A stretch of DNA of 14,101 nucleotides from Alphaproteobacteria bacterium UBA6062 (GTDB lineage: Bacteria > Pseudomonadota > Alphaproteobacteria > Sneathiellales > Sneathiellaceae): NCBI GenBank assembly GCA_002428885.1, contig DIYE01000090.1:1-14101 (forward strand). Direction: 5' to 3'. How positions within the stretch are numbered: the stretch's first letter is position 1; each line of letters opens with the position of its first letter. The position numbers and the translations under genes are program-made. Of this stretch, positions 13,144-14,101 are shown one piece after another. Under the pieces are notes generated by a model, which did no database searches, had not been told where the DNA came from, and saw nothing but the letters and a program-made list of their open reading frames with translations.

Positions 13144-14101
13144 ATGAAAATCACCCACGAACACAGGGAAATGCAACGGACAACCCTGAAACTGATTGAG
13201 GAGGTTATCCACCCCGATCTGGATCAGTGGGAGAAGGAACAGATTTTCCCCGCCCATACCGTCATGAAGGCATTTGCGAATGCCGGCCTTCTTGGCATCG
13301 GAAAGCCTGAAAAATATGGCGGGCTGGATCTGGATTTCTCCTTCGAGATGGTGTTTGCCGAAACCCTCGGCAACATCCGCTCCAGCGGGATCGGCACCGC
13401 TATCGGTGTGCAGACGACCATGTGCACCCCGGCCCTGTTGAGTTACGGCAGTGAGGAACTGAAACAGGACTATCTGGTCCCGACCATCGCCGGGGATCTG
13501 GTGGGTTGCATCGGCATCAGCGAAAATCATGCGGGTTCCGATGTCTCGCAAATCAGGACAACCGCCCGCCGGGACGGGGATGATTATATCATCAACGGCT
13601 CCAAAATGTGGATCACCAATGGTATTCAGGGAGACTGGATCTGCCTGCTGTGCAATACCTCAAGCGAAGGCGGTCCCTACAAAAACAAATCCCTGATCAT
13701 CGTACCCCTTAAATCAGAGGGTGTTTCGGTGTCCCGTAAGCTCGATAAACTCGTCCTGCGCTGCTCCGATACCGCCGAACTGTTTTTCGATAATGTCCGT
13801 GTTCCCGCCAGCAACCTGATAGGTGAGGAGGGAATGGGTTTCATTTATCAGATGAAACAGTTCCAGGAAGAACGCATGTTCGTCACCGCCCGGGGTATCC
13901 GGGCCATGGAAATGGCGATCGAACAGACCATTGATTATACGGGCGAGCGGCGTGTCTTTGGCCAGGCGATCCTGGAAAATCAGGCGGTTTATCACAAACT
14001 GTCCGCCATGCAGGCCGAAATCGAAGCGGCCCGTGCCCTGCTCTATCGCGCCACCGATACCTATATGGCAGGCCAGGATGTCACCAAACTGGCCTCCATG
14101 G
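13144..14101 (+). CDS. Acyl-CoA dehydrogenase (second of a tandem pair), 3' truncated by the window
   Basis: The reading frame is open from the ATG at 13144 to the window end: 319 codons, roughly 80% of a normal acyl-CoA dehydrogenase. It begins MKITHEH and aligns with the preceding gene almost without gaps (one residue extra near 175). By hand count, 38 of the first 60 residues and 48 of residues 101-160 are identical between the two. Shared motifs are CIGISENHAGSDVSQIRT, NGSKMWITNG and QEERMF with the helix-G type Glu (about 243). It starts 9 bases after the first dehydrogenase stop, without a strong ribosome site, so translation may be coupled. The pair probably arose by tandem duplication, and the copies could act on different chain lengths, serve successive steps, or form a heteromer (inference). 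The C-terminal signature is beyond the window. Confidence 0.95.
   Translation, partial: MKITHEHREMQRTTLKLIEEVIHPDLDQWEKEQIFPAHTVMKAFANAGLLGIGKPEKYGGLDLDFSFEMVFAETLGNIRSSGIGTAIGVQTTMCTPALLSYGSEELKQDYLVPTIAGDLVGCIGISENHAGSDVSQIRTTARRDGDDYIINGSKMWITNGIQGDWICLLCNTSSEGGPYKNKSLIIVPLKSEGVSVSRKLDKLVLRCSDTAELFFDNVRVPASNLIGEEGMGFIYQMKQFQEERMFVTARGIRAMEMAIEQTIDYTGERRVFGQAILENQAVYHKLSAMQAEIEAARALLYRATDTYMAGQDVTKLASM

Noticed and set aside
11890..13551. 553-codon frame antisense to both acyl-CoA dehydrogenases
   Set aside because: It lies wholly opposite two clear, conserved genes. Its sequence has no recognisable family, and its internal repetition simply mirrors the tandem duplication. Long antisense frames are expected from this codon usage.
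1..14101. Search for CRISPR arrays, tRNA genes, insertion sequences, integrases, phage or toxin-antitoxin genes
   Set aside because: I saw no regularly spaced repeats, cloverleaf-like sequences, transposase motifs or terminal inverted repeats. The window reads as ordinary chromosomal metabolic and membrane genes.

Overview
This window looks like chromosomal DNA from a Gram-negative, aerobic, heterotrophic bacterium, most likely an alphaproteobacterium. That placement is an inference from gene content: a short DksA-like protein, a CoxL-type molybdenum hydroxylase, a carboxylase beta subunit next to acyl-CoA dehydrogenases, and an LplT/PlsC pair. Composition appears moderate in GC. Coding is dense. 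I see no rRNA, tRNA, CRISPR array, insertion sequence or phage gene. Both ends cut through genes.

Bases 1-2568 (+) hold the 3' part of a xanthine dehydrogenase-family molybdopterin subunit. It is followed after 3 bases by a dihydrodipicolinate-synthase-superfamily protein that keeps the Schiff-base lysine but lacks the classical DHDPS proton-relay residues. They look like two steps of one catabolic pathway with an unknown substrate. A GC-rich hairpin separates them from a convergent DksA/TraR-type zinc-finger gene (2598-2915, -) and a possible small gene behind it (2993-3250, -).

Bases 3273-7684 (+) form a tight six-gene operon behind a good sigma70-like promoter. Its products are an unrecognised helical 108-aa protein, a 230-aa coiled-coil protein that recalls PspA/Vipp1 in layout, a TetR regulator, a PlsC-type acyltransferase, an LplT-type lysophospholipid flippase, and an exported or membrane-anchored serine hydrolase with a lipase-like triad. 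Acyltransferase, flippase and lipase-like hydrolase together suggest membrane phospholipid turnover or repair. The two coiled-coil genes are the novel part.

Bases 7681-14101 look like a catabolic island. A type I Baeyer-Villiger monooxygenase (-) and an IclR regulator (-) lie divergent from a biotin-dependent acyl-CoA carboxylase beta subunit (+) and two tandem, clearly paralogous acyl-CoA dehydrogenases (+, the second cut by the window end). The content recalls branched-chain or terpenoid acyl-CoA degradation (Liu or Atu type), but the substrate cannot be read from sequence alone. The IclR-carboxylase intergenic region carries an inverted repeat and a repeated ATACAATAAAA element, which are candidate operator and promoter parts.
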